13,256 bases of DNA from Candidatus Cardinium hertigii (GTDB taxonomy: Bacteria; Bacteroidota; Bacteroidia; Cytophagales_A; Amoebophilaceae), in contig NZ_RARA01000024.1 of assembly GCF_003788695.1 (NCBI RefSeq), positions 143,582 through 156,837 of the forward strand, given 5' to 3'. Positions 1 to 7,084 of the stretch are shown here, piece by piece. The notes under the pieces are model-generated. The model was not told the origin of the DNA. It did no database searches and saw only the letters and a program-made list of their open reading frames with translations. Position numbers and translations under genes: made by a program. Positions within the stretch are counted from its first letter, which is position 1. Every line of letters starts with the position of its first letter.

Positions 1-2
1 CT

Positions 3-221
3 AGTACAAAAATTACAAACCGTAACAGACAATTACCTCTGGATATGCTGTTCATGGAAAGGGTAAATAGATTGGAGTTCTTATCAAACTATCTCCTAAT
101 TTGTGATAATGATTTAGAAGATGTTGCTACTATTGATGATGCCATATTTGATGCCGATCCAAAAGAGATACATAAACAGTTAAGCCAGTTTCTAAACGTT
201 TCAAAAATGCAAGGGAAATAA
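3..221 (+). CDS. 3' end of an unrecognised protein (partial)
   Basis: A frame open from the window edge runs 72 codons to TAA and must be the tail of a longer gene beginning upstream, or a short gene starting at the ATG at 45. The visible peptide is mixed hydrophobic and acidic (a run reading NDLEDVATIDDAIFDADPKE) and ends in a Lys/Gln-rich tail. I see no known motif or membrane segment. The other + frame is also open for its first 21 codons, so a frameshift near the edge cannot be excluded. Function unknown. Confidence 0.45.
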   Translation, partial: STKITNRNRQLPLDMLFMERVNRLEFLSNYLLICDNDLEDVATIDDAIFDADPKEIHKQLSQFLNVSKMQGK

Positions 222-311
222 AATAATTTCTGGTACTGTTTAACTAAGGAGGTATCAATTACTTATTTTTCACCGGAACTGTTCACGAGATCTTCTACAA
301 AAATAAACTAT

Positions 312-496
312 TAGACCTCTTTCCTTACTTTATTTTTTTGTTTATTGAACAACTTTTACTAATAATATTATGAAATAAGTCTTATGCTTTCCTCTAAAAA
401 ATCATTTTGTAGAAAGTCTGTATCCGTTCACGTGGGTGGTCCCTATTATATCCGTTCACATGCACATAGCAAGAAGAATGTTATGAAAGAGGTCTA
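312..496. mobile_element. Possible MITE-like or collapsed IS element (185 bp)
   Basis: GACCTCTTTC at 314-323 is the exact reverse complement of GAAAGAGGTC at 485-494, and each end is flanked outside by TA (312-313 and 495-496). With one more matching base on each side the perfect inverted repeat is 13 bp (311-323 and 485-497). A TA duplication around short inverted repeats is the pattern expected of TA-targeting transposons or their non-autonomous derivatives. No transposase frame is present inside. A single copy in this window makes the call tentative. Confidence 0.3.
421..462. repeat. Two direct copies of TATCCGTTCACRTG
   Basis: TATCCGTTCACGTG at 421-434 is repeated as TATCCGTTCACATG at 449-462, 28 bp apart, differing at one base. 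A related inverted copy occurs at 6991-7006. The motif read on the other strand (GTGAACGGATA) resembles the kind of sequence seen at insertion-sequence ends, but I cannot assign a family. Confidence 0.45.
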
Positions 497-655
497 ATGT
501 ATACTTGACAAGTAAATGTATATCTTTCGACGGAAGCCTATTTGAACCAACGTACCATCATGTTGTATGCTTGCTTGTAAATTTACTTAAATTCATAACG
601 AGTTAAGGCATGCGTTAATTTTTCAAACACTTATAAGCTTATTCAAGTGCAATAA

Positions 656-2455
656 ATGGCAAACAGCTCTACCTTTCCGCATATCAGAACCGGTACCGAT
701 GATTTTAAAACTTTACTGTTGCATAGCGATGTATTTGTAGATAAGAGCCTGATGATCCAGGCCTTATTAGAAGAAAGCAGCGAAGTGATACTCATTACCA
801 GACCAAGACGTTGGGGAAAGAGTTTGAATATGGATATGATTCGCAAGTTCTTTGAAATAGAAGTGAATGAGCAAGGGGAAGCACTACCTGAAACAGATAA
901 ACACAACCATCTGCTTTTTATAGGAGGTGAAGCAAATCTAGGATTTGGTGAAACCAAAATGCTGTATCCTTTAAAAATTGCCGATAATACCCATGCCATC
1001 AAACGACAAGGACAGTTCCCAGTTATCTTACTCAACCTTAAAGATGTTAAAGGAAATAGCTACCAAGAAATAGAAGCAGGTATAAAAAATCAACTCATTA
1101 AAGTATTTATACAACATCGTTACTTAAAACGTTATATCACGGAAGATAAATATTGTTCATTAGATGAAATTCAAAAAGAAAAGTTGGCCTCCTTTTTTAC
1201 AGGGAAACTAAATAAAGAAACGCTTAAAGACGGCTTAGTCTTTTTAAGCGAACTGCTCTACAAACATTTTAACCAAAAAGTATACATCCTCATTGATGAA
1301 TACGATACGCCCATCAATTATGCCTATATCAAATTTGGTCAGCAAAAAGAAGCCTTTGAAGAGGTATTGGAGTTATTTCGGGGCATGCTGGGTAGTGCTT
1401 TAAAAAGCAATCCTTATTTAGAAAAAGGATTGATCACCGGTATCTTGCGCATTGCAAAAGCAAATATCTTTTCAGATTTAAACAATGTGCGGGAATATAC
1501 CCTACTGGATAAAAAGTTTACGCAATTTTACGGCTTTACCCAAGCAGAAGTGGATAAGCTACTTACGCAAGTACCTACCCAAACGGCACCAGCCAAAATT
1601 AAAGATTGGTACAATGGCTATACTTTTGGAGGGGAAGTAATTTACAATCCCTGGTCTATCATGCAATGTCTAGCCAGTGAAGGTATACTAGATTACTATT
1701 GGTTGGACAGTGGCGGTACAGGATTGGTAAATAAGGTGTTACTGGATGACCTGATTCAGGAAGATATTAAAAAGCTATTAGAAGGTAAAAGCATTGTCAA
1801 AATGCTGAATCGGCAAATTTGGCTGGAAGAAATTGAAACAAATCCAAATGCATTTTATAGTTTGTTGCTCTTTGCCGGCTACCTCAATCCAATGCTTAGC
1901 CATGATGCTACGGCAGAAGAACCACGTTACTATTTAACCATTCCAAACAAAGAAGTGCGCGGTATCTATATAGAAAGGGTCATTAAATGGGTGCATAAAA
2001 AATTAAACATGCGCATGGATAGCTATGATAACTTTATCGAGCTATTAACCAGCAACCAAATGGATGCGTTTGGTGCAAAGCTTCAAGCTTACTTATTAAA
2101 CGCCACCAGTTACCATGATTTGAGCCAAGAAAGAGACTACCATAATCTAATAGGTGGCTTACTCGCACCTTTAATCAACCGTTACCATATTGTTTCCAAC
2201 CAAGAAGCAGGTTATGGCAGGTGTGACCATCTCCTCATTGCTAGAGCAGAATATGGAGACCATGCTTGGATTATTGAGCACAAAGTAGCCAAAGATCCCA
2301 AGGATTTAAATGCTATGGCAGAAGAAGGCTTGCATCAAATAAAAAACAAGCAGTATGCTGCTGCGCTAAAAACGCATGACCATATCAAAAAGATAACCCA
2401 TATGGCTATGGCGTTTTGTGGAAAAAAAGTAACCTTTCGTTACTTTTTTTCTTGA
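656..2455 (+). CDS. AAA-ATPase-like / PD-(D/E)XK nuclease-family protein
   Basis: A 599-residue protein of the family that pairs an N-terminal AAA-ATPase-like domain (PF09820) with a C-terminal PD-(D/E)XK nuclease-like domain (PF08011). Seen directly: the VDK motif at 28-30; an atypical P-loop RPRRWGKS at 49-56; a Walker B-like VYILIDEYDTP at 209-219; the family signature TGILRIAKANIFSDLNN at 261-277; and WYNGYTFG at 318-325. The C-terminal core reads GYGRCDHLLIA then WIIEHKV, giving D524 and an E541-x-K543 pair as candidate nuclease residues. Length is normal for the family. Biological role is unproven; such genes are multiplied in several intracellular bacteria and may be mobile or defence-linked. 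The ATG at 656 lacks an obvious ribosome site. The last codons lie inside a hairpin (see 2422-2468). Confidence 0.9.
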   Translation: MANSSTFPHIRTGTDDFKTLLLHSDVFVDKSLMIQALLEESSEVILITRPRRWGKSLNMDMIRKFFEIEVNEQGEALPETDKHNHLLFIGGEANLGFGETKMLYPLKIADNTHAIKRQGQFPVILLNLKDVKGNSYQEIEAGIKNQLIKVFIQHRYLKRYITEDKYCSLDEIQKEKLASFFTGKLNKETLKDGLVFLSELLYKHFNQKVYILIDEYDTPINYAYIKFGQQKEAFEEVLELFRGMLGSALKSNPYLEKGLITGILRIAKANIFSDLNNVREYTLLDKKFTQFYGFTQAEVDKLLTQVPTQTAPAKIKDWYNGYTFGGEVIYNPWSIMQCLASEGILDYYWLDSGGTGLVNKVLLDDLIQEDIKKLLEGKSIVKMLNRQIWLEEIETNPNAFYSLLLFAGYLNPMLSHDATAEEPRYYLTIPNKEVRGIYIERVIKWVHKKLNMRMDSYDNFIELLTSNQMDAFGAKLQAYLLNATSYHDLSQERDYHNLIGGLLAPLINRYHIVSNQEAGYGRCDHLLIARAEYGDHAWIIEHKVAKDPKDLNAMAEEGLHQIKNKQYAAALKTHDHIKKITHMAMAFCGKKVTFRYFFS

Positions 2456-2468
2456 TAAAAAAAGTAAC
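2422..2468. terminator. Bidirectional A7/T7 hairpin with two alternative pairings
   Basis: Three arms are present: A7GTAAC at 2422-2433, its complement GTTACT7 at 2439-2450, and A7GTAAC again at 2457-2468. The middle arm can pair with either neighbour (12-bp stems, loops of 5 and 6 bases). The first pairing resembles a bidirectional intrinsic terminator: A-tract, stem, U-tract. It sits between two converging genes and could end transcription of the F-box gene. Oddly, the U-tract precedes the TGA stop (2453-2455) of the + strand gene. The stem is AT-rich, so strength is uncertain. Confidence 0.55.
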
Positions 2469-2515
2469 CAAAAAAATATTTCTTAATATCAGAACCCTAG
2501 AACTTTTTGTATACT

Positions 2516-3496
2516 TTACCAATTGAAGCTTGTTGTCACAATATGATGACTGTGATATTCCCATTCCCTGTCTTCATCACTCTGATCCCCCTTTAGACTT
2601 CTTTGAATTATTTCTTTTAATTCTATTTGAAATCTTTCTTCTATTTCTAACATATGCTTGGATATAGTCTGGCCATCAGCTAAATTTATTTCAACTTTTT
2701 GATTATGGTTACATGTTGTTTCTAATAGTTTAATACCTTCATTTCCAATATGCATGGAAAAACTAATCACTTCAAGTGATGGATGTGTACGTAAAGCATC
2801 AGCAATTGACTGTACATGTTCAATAGCCATTTCTTGGTTATCATTGGCATGTGCACACATTGCACTAGATTCTTTTGAACGACTTTTTGGTGCATTCCAA
2901 GATTCATAGACCCTAGAAGTGGATGAGGTCGGTAATTCAGCTAGGTTTTCTTCTAAACTAAGCAATGATAATCTGTCTAATTGAGGATCTACAGACAATA
3001 CTTCACCACCAGCTGGCGTATCGGTATTAGGTTTACTTTTACTTTTACATGCATGGCCTATGTGTAATGATTTCAAAAAAGGCAGTTCTAACAATCTATT
3101 TACATCTTGTCCATACCTATCCCCTATGTACCATATATGGGAAATACCTGTATATTGTAAAAATGTTAACAGCTGCTCAAAGGTAGCAGTTAAATGAGCA
3201 GCGTGAGGTGTACCAGCAATATCCAAGGAGTTATTAGAGGGATTTATATGTACAATAAAAGGATTTTCACGAGAAAAGTAATTGCTCATAATGCCATCAA
3301 TGCATGAGGCGTTTGTTTTATTAACCTGACGCATCATAAGTGCATCTTGCTTATGTAAATGATTATACACTTTTTGTTGAATTTCTGTTGGTAAATTATT
3401 TAACCCCATGTTATGCTTATTAGCTGTAGATTGACAAGCAGCAATGGTTCCGCTTAATATAAGCAGACCCGCTATATCACTAAAATAATTGTTCAT
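2516..3496 (-). CDS. F-box / leucine-rich-repeat-like protein with N-terminal hydrophobic leader
   Basis: A 326-residue protein. Residues 34-66 (NLPTEIQQKVYNHL followed by QDALMMRQVNKT) match the eukaryotic F-box pattern LPxE..xxI..HL...D.L..R.VN, the module that binds SKP1 in SCF ubiquitin ligases. Two later segments look like leucine-rich repeats: LPFLKSLHIG (138-147), and a ribonuclease-inhibitor-type unit at 232-259 containing ALRTHPSLEVISFS and IGNEGIKLLE. This is the FBXL order, F-box first and LRR after. Residues 8-20 are hydrophobic and end in IAAC (C21), a possible lipobox, although the start lacks Lys/Arg. F-box proteins are known from Amoebophilus and are candidate effectors acting on host ubiquitination. 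Substrate, export route and whether the leader is cleaved are unknown. The region 150-225 is low-complexity and Ser/Lys-rich. Confidence 0.75.
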   Translation of the reverse strand: MNNYFSDIAGLLILSGTIAACQSTANKHNMGLNNLPTEIQQKVYNHLHKQDALMMRQVNKTNASCIDGIMSNYFSRENPFIVHINPSNNSLDIAGTPHAAHLTATFEQLLTFLQYTGISHIWYIGDRYGQDVNRLLELPFLKSLHIGHACKSKSKPNTDTPAGGEVLSVDPQLDRLSLLSLEENLAELPTSSTSRVYESWNAPKSRSKESSAMCAHANDNQEMAIEHVQSIADALRTHPSLEVISFSMHIGNEGIKLLETTCNHNQKVEINLADGQTISKHMLEIEERFQIELKEIIQRSLKGDQSDEDREWEYHSHHIVTTSFNW

Positions 3497-4084
3497 TTTT
3501 CATTTACTTTATATACCCTATACTATCATCATCACACACGCACTAATTAAGTGCAGTATTTCTATCTTACTTAATAGTTTTATTGTTCCGTGTACACAAT
3601 TATACGAAATAATGTAGTATAAAATACCATATCCAGTATTACAGTTCCCTCGAAACAAAACATAATGCACCTTCTTGTAAATGTTTTATTGATATATACA
3701 TAAGCATAATAGCTAGTTGTGAAAAATTTATCTAATTAACGTCAGTTCGGGATCATAATTTTGGAGCGTAGTAGGCTACACACACTAGTAGGAGATAAAA
3801 TAATAATAGCTATTAAATATTTTTTATATCAGTGTGCAACTGAATCATAAAAAAGCATGCTGAATCCTGAAGCGGTATACCACCAAATTTTCGTAGTTTG
3901 AACTAAAATTACGCACTTTGCCAACTTCCTAAATTTATGTGTCCGTTATGAATATATGAAAAAAGATGCCAGACAAATAGGAAATCTTGTAACCCTGTAT
4001 GGAGTTTAGTAAGGAGGAAGCAGAGGGCTTTGATTTTTATAGATTTTTTGATTAACTAAAAAGCATAAGAAAGGGAAAAATGCG
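3497..4084. other. Gene-free stretch
   Basis: About 590 AT-rich bases upstream of the F-box gene and downstream of the tRNA. Two short open runs exist: + strand about 3913-4008, ending with an ATG-started run MKKDARQIGNLVTLYGV, and an overlapping - strand run near 3855-3935. Each is under 40 codons and neither resembles a known protein, so I do not call genes. They could be decayed coding sequence. The promoter of the F-box gene should lie in the first 100 bases, but no clear consensus is visible. Confidence 0.4.
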
Positions 4085-4174
4085 TGGAGGAGGGTGAGGG
4101 ATTCGAACCCTCGGTATCAGCTAAGATACGACGGTTTTCAAGACCGTTACATTAAACCACTCTGCCAACCCTCC
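4085..4174 (-). tRNA. trnS: tRNA-Ser (anticodon UGA)
   Basis: On the - strand the sequence folds as a class II tRNA. The acceptor is GGAGGGT/ACCCTCC (4168-4174 with 4089-4095). The anticodon arm is ACGGT-CTTGAAA-ACCGT, giving UGA. The long variable arm is GTATCTTAGCTGATAC, and the T arm is GAGGG-TTCGAAT-CCCTC. The 3' CCA is encoded (4085-4087). It reads UCA and, by wobble, other UCN codons. The base before CCA is U, where serine tRNAs usually carry G. The D-stem closes with a G-U pair. It lies 44 bases downstream of the DUF502 gene on the same strand and may be co-transcribed with it. Confidence 0.95.
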
Positions 4175-4218
4175 AAAAATATTTACCATCAAAAAATATT
4201 CAAAATAAACCACCTGCA

Positions 4219-4830
4219 TTATTCATCTTCATCTTCATCTACCGAAGCATCTGCACCATGCACATTTTTTAGTGGTGTAACAGCGCCAGAAAAATTAAAC
4301 TTCATTACTTCAGCACTTGGTAAATCCAAAGGTGTAACCAATGTAGAAGGAACTATAAGCAGTACACCGGAAAAATCATAAGAATGGGGCAAATAAACCG
4401 CTATATGATTAGGCATAGAAAGAACTTTTAAGGATGCTCTTGTAATAAATCCTATTCTATAAACTTGGGTATTTGGATCCATCAATAGTAGAACAGGTTT
4501 ATTAAACTTTGGTTTGCTATTGGCAAGAGCCGAAGTAAAATCCTTTAAAGATGAATAGAGCATCCCAATAAAGGGAACTTTTTTGATCAACGCCTCTGTA
4601 AATCCAAATGCAGATTTAACGAATAAGGTGGTGCCTACATACCCTAATAAGGTTATAGAAACGACTACAATAAATATACCCAATCCTGGAATCTCAAAAC
4701 TAGCTATTCCATCTATTTTCTGTAATAAAGCTGAAATGAGATAAAGCGTTGCCCCCAATGGGGCTATTAAAAATAGCCCTCTAAAAAAGTAGAGTATAAG
4801 TCGATTAATGATCGATTGTTCCGTTTGCAT
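4219..4830 (-). CDS. DUF502 family integral membrane protein
   Basis: A 203-residue protein matching the DUF502 family (PF04367), membrane proteins without an established biochemical role. Two membrane helices are visible (about 14-36 and 47-71). They are followed by the family's PFIGMLYSSLKDF segment (86-98), and a soluble domain with RIGFITR (125-131) and SGVLLIVPSTLVTPLD (154-169), the usual place of the family's VP..P motif. The protein ends in an acidic tail, SVDEDEDE, encoded by GAT-GAA repeats that also occur at the end of the unrelated gene at 5427-6911. The length is normal. The start ATG at 4830 is preceded by a hairpin and T-run in the leader (4852-4878). tRNA-Ser follows on the same strand. 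Confidence 0.85.
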   Translation of the reverse strand: MQTEQSIINRLILYFFRGLFLIAPLGATLYLISALLQKIDGIASFEIPGLGIFIVVVSITLLGYVGTTLFVKSAFGFTEALIKKVPFIGMLYSSLKDFTSALANSKPKFNKPVLLLMDPNTQVYRIGFITRASLKVLSMPNHIAVYLPHSYDFSGVLLIVPSTLVTPLDLPSAEVMKFNFSGAVTPLKNVHGADASVDEDEDE

Positions 4831-4851
4831 AATTTAGCATGAAAATTAGAT

Positions 4852-4878
4852 AAAAAGTTAGGATGAAAAAATCCTAAC
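4852..4878 (-). terminator. Terminator-like hairpin in the DUF502 leader
   Basis: On the - strand GTTAGGAT (4878-4871), a six-base loop, and ATCCTAAC (4864-4857) form a perfect 8-bp stem followed at once by TTTTT (4856-4852). It lies 21 bases upstream of the DUF502 start codon at 4830. No - strand gene precedes it before the terminus of the large fusion gene at 7085. It therefore either stops read-through from that gene or acts as an attenuator of DUF502 expression. Confidence 0.45.
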
Positions 4879-4973
4879 GTCTTTAGAACTATGCAGTTTT
4901 TAGAACTACGCAAGGCTAATTTTACGAAAAAATATAATACGAAACAATGGTAATGTGTATATACTGTATGATA

Positions 4974-5029
4974 TATTTATTAAAGTAAGGGTTTAATATT
5001 TATATATTAAACGTTTACTTTAATAAATA
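4974..5029. repeat. AT-rich 56-bp palindrome (repeat family)
   Basis: TATTTATTAAAGTAA (4974-4988) is the exact reverse complement of 5015-5029, and inside it GTTTAATA (4991-4998) pairs with TATTAAAC (5005-5012). The whole forms a 23-bp stem with a 2-base mismatch and a 6-base loop. The left half recurs almost unchanged at 10634-10668, and a degenerate form at about 10760-10800, so this is a dispersed repeat and not a local accident. Confidence 0.65.
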
Positions 5030-5426
5030 AAAAAGCAGTAGCAACAACAGAAGTAGAAAGACAACAGGGAAAATGCGTATAATACAAATAGACTGATTCC
5101 ATGCACAATTATGGATGTTGTGTTTTAGTTTTGAAAGAAGTCTGTTTGGTTCAATAAACATTAGATCTTCTGCGAAAACATATATTTAATGCACTATCAG
5201 TTTATTCAAACATACAAGCGCAAAAATTGCATTATAAACCTTGCATGGTTTATGTATTTTTAATACCATATAACTATAGTTACATCTTACCTAGGGTAGG
5301 AAGTCGGGAATTAAAGAACACTACTCAGTATACGAACAGGGTTTCTTATAGCCTATGTTATTAAGCAAATATAAGTTTTAGGGAAGTCTAACGTATACCT
5401 AACTATCATTAAAAATAACAATAACT

Positions 5427-6911
5427 ATGACACCTAAAAAATATACAACCAATAAAACGTTCATGCCTAATATTCCATTAAAAAAGACAACCATATTATC
5501 ACTTTTAATTGCTTTACAGTCCAAAACTTGCAACCCAAATAAATTACAAGATAGCCTAAAAAAAAACTCTGTTGACAAAAAAGATAAGCAATGCTATCAA
5601 CAACAGGTACCACTTACCGAGCCTAAAGCCATTCTACAAGACGATATAAAGTTGCTTGAAGATGCCATAGAGCCTGTTAATCTAGAAAAAATTAGTACCA
5701 TTTCACAAGACGATATAAAGTTGCTTGAGGATGCCATAGAGTCTGGTAATCTAGAAAAAATTAGCACCATACTAGAGAGTCATATAGAAGTAGCAGCCAT
5801 GGACTCAAATTTGAGTAATAGAGCACACCTTAAAGAAAAGTGCTACAAGATTAGGCAGATTATAAACACGCTTCCAAAAAGGATACAACAGTGTTTGCAG
5901 AAACGTATACAAAATGAGGTAAAGAACACTTCGTTGCATTCAGCTGCTTATAAGCGTAACAAAAAAGAATTTAAAAAACTATTTATTGAAAGGGTGGTTT
6001 TATCTAAAGAACAGGTTATCAATAAGCTTTTTGAATTAGATGCCAATGGCTATTCTGTATTTGCAGCCGCCTATTTACTCCTAGAAGCAGATGTACCAAG
6101 AAAAGAGTATATAGATATGTTTAAATATATACTGAAGACTGTAAAAGATTTCTTAGAACCGATACATTTTGATAAAATTTTAAAAGAAATGGTTGGTATA
6201 AAAGAAAAAGAGAATCAAATCATGCCTGAATCTTATGCACGTAATATGCTTGGCCCTATACTAGCATCTTATATGGATTTCAATAAACTTGAACTAAATC
6301 TTCTAGAAAATCATGACTCTAATATAAAATATGTAGCATATAAAATAAAAGAAAAATTCAATAATAGATTTCGTACTTCTGATAAGCAAGCGATAACAGA
6401 TCCAACGCCCACAGATAAACCCCAATTTATCGCAGAGGATCTATTCATGATCATAGAGAAATACGATAAGTATTATATACCAATGTCTAAGAAACTTGAT
6501 GCTATGAATGATACATTAAAAATAGATAACAAGGATATCATGGATAATATGCGAGATGCCATTAAGCAATATATAGTAACAAGAATTAACGAACAATATA
6601 TTAATAAAAATGATTATCTAGAGGAAAACTTAGTAAAAGATGCAGTAGATGCGTTTGAGATGTTATACCCTATACTCTCTAAAGCAAAGCAAATATTGAC
6701 ACAATGGTCACTAAAAGCGGCCAATAAGAACCAAATAATTGATGGTATCGTACAAGCATTACATCAAACAGTATGGAAAATTTATTGTGAAAATGAGCTA
6801 AAGATACTAATAGGTCATCTATATGATCAGATGATTTATGATGAAAAAACATACGGAGACGATTGGGATGAGGTAGATGAATGGGATGAGGTAGATGAAG
6901 ATGAAGCATAA
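5427..6911 (+). CDS. Putative exported ankyrin-like protein of unknown function
   Basis: A 494-residue protein that I cannot assign to a family. The N-terminus has Lys residues then a hydrophobic stretch (TTILSLLIALQ, 21-31) followed by C35, suggesting a signal peptide or anchor; M13 is an alternative start that shortens the n-region. A 23-residue unit, QDDIKLLEDAIE...NLEKIST, is duplicated in tandem (69-bp period, units at 5636-5704 and 5705-5773). Residues 168-215 (TSLHSAAYKRNKKEFKKLF, then DANGYSVFAAAY) resemble degenerate ankyrin repeats, as does AIESGNLEKISTIL. The remainder is Lys/Asp/Glu-rich and probably helical. The C-terminus is an acidic repeat, WDEVDE twice then DEA, from an 18-bp DNA duplication. 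Export and host interaction are guesses based on ankyrin proteins in related symbionts. Confidence 0.7.
   Translation: MTPKKYTTNKTFMPNIPLKKTTILSLLIALQSKTCNPNKLQDSLKKNSVDKKDKQCYQQQVPLTEPKAILQDDIKLLEDAIEPVNLEKISTISQDDIKLLEDAIESGNLEKISTILESHIEVAAMDSNLSNRAHLKEKCYKIRQIINTLPKRIQQCLQKRIQNEVKNTSLHSAAYKRNKKEFKKLFIERVVLSKEQVINKLFELDANGYSVFAAAYLLLEADVPRKEYIDMFKYILKTVKDFLEPIHFDKILKEMVGIKEKENQIMPESYARNMLGPILASYMDFNKLELNLLENHDSNIKYVAYKIKEKFNNRFRTSDKQAITDPTPTDKPQFIAEDLFMIIEKYDKYYIPMSKKLDAMNDTLKIDNKDIMDNMRDAIKQYIVTRINEQYINKNDYLEENLVKDAVDAFEMLYPILSKAKQILTQWSLKAANKNQIIDGIVQALHQTVWKIYCENELKILIGHLYDQMIYDEKTYGDDWDEVDEWDEVDEDEA
5636..5773 (+). repeat. 69-bp in-frame tandem duplication
   Basis: Two 69-bp units, 5636-5704 and 5705-5773, encode near-identical 23-residue blocks. 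They differ at only a few bases, so the duplication is recent compared with the divergence of the ankyrin-like region. The unit length is shorter than a canonical 33-residue ankyrin repeat. Confidence 0.8.
6864..6899 (+). repeat. 18-bp in-frame tandem repeat encoding WDEVDE
   Basis: TGGGATGAGGTAGATGAA occurs twice in succession (6864-6881 and 6882-6899) without a mismatch, just before the stop codon, giving an acidic Trp-containing tail. Perfect identity suggests recent replication slippage. Confidence 0.85.
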
Positions 6912-6990
6912 ATGTGTGCGTAAAATTTTATGAATGGGGGTAACAAAGTAGAATTTGGCATAGCAAAATACAGAATATCTTTTAAACCAC

Positions 6991-7006
6991 ACATGTGAAT
7001 GGATAC
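6991..7006 (-). repeat. Inverted copy of the TATCC-TTCAC-TG motif
   Basis: On the - strand GTATCCATTCACATGT matches the motif at 421-434 and 449-462 with one internal change, and the shared GTGGT after it extends the similarity with the first copy. It lies between two converging genes. It may be the scar of a mobile-element end. Confidence 0.35.
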
Positions 7007-7084
7007 TATGAGATTAGCCGTAAGAAACCGATACAGTCGCAACTTAGGGGACAATGTGCATAGGATGGCTAACCTATTGTCAGA

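Larger units (their letters stand above)
222..655. other. Gene-free stretch with small repeats
   Basis: About 430 AT-rich bases in which I find no convincing reading frame on either strand. It contains a 10-bp terminal-inverted-repeat pair flanked by TA, and two direct copies of a TATCCGTTCACRTG motif, listed separately. The sequence just before the next gene has no clear Shine-Dalgarno, and I cannot place a promoter with confidence. It may be a decayed mobile element plus the leader of the downstream gene. Confidence 0.5.
4831..5426. other. Gene-free divergent stretch
   Basis: About 600 AT-rich bases between two divergent genes, so it must hold both promoters, though no clear consensus is recognisable. 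It contains a leader hairpin (4852-4878), a short 14-bp direct repeat TTTAGAACTAYGCA (4882-4895 and 4899-4912), a 56-bp AT-rich palindrome (4974-5029), and a weaker hairpin ATAAACC-ttgcat-GGTTTAT (5234-5253) followed by a short T-run. No gene is supported. Confidence 0.5.

Noticed and set aside
643..1035. 130-codon - strand open frame
   Set aside because: Antisense shadow of the strongly supported ATPase gene, with Ser/Pro/Ile-rich composition and no recognisable family.
3855..4008. Two overlapping short open runs in the spacer, one on each strand
   Set aside because: Both are under 40 codons and unrecognised, within chance expectation for such a long spacer.
4094..4381. 95-codon + strand open frame starting MRDSNPR
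   Set aside because: It is antisense to tRNA-Ser and to the DUF502 gene. Such MRDSNPR starts are a known artefact of translating the complement of tRNA genes.
5234..5253. Hairpin ATAAACC/GGTTTAT followed by a short T-run
   Set aside because: The stem is short and AT-rich, and no + strand gene ends upstream of it, so I did not list it as a terminator.
6836..7054. 72-codon - strand open frame between converging genes
   Set aside because: Half of it is the complement of the acidic repeat tail of the + strand gene (a poly-Ser shadow), and the rest lacks protein-like character.
7060..7077. DtxR-box-like TAGGTTAGCC on the - strand
   Set aside because: It lies at the 3' ends of two converging genes, where an operator makes little sense, and it lacks the second half-site. 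Probably chance.
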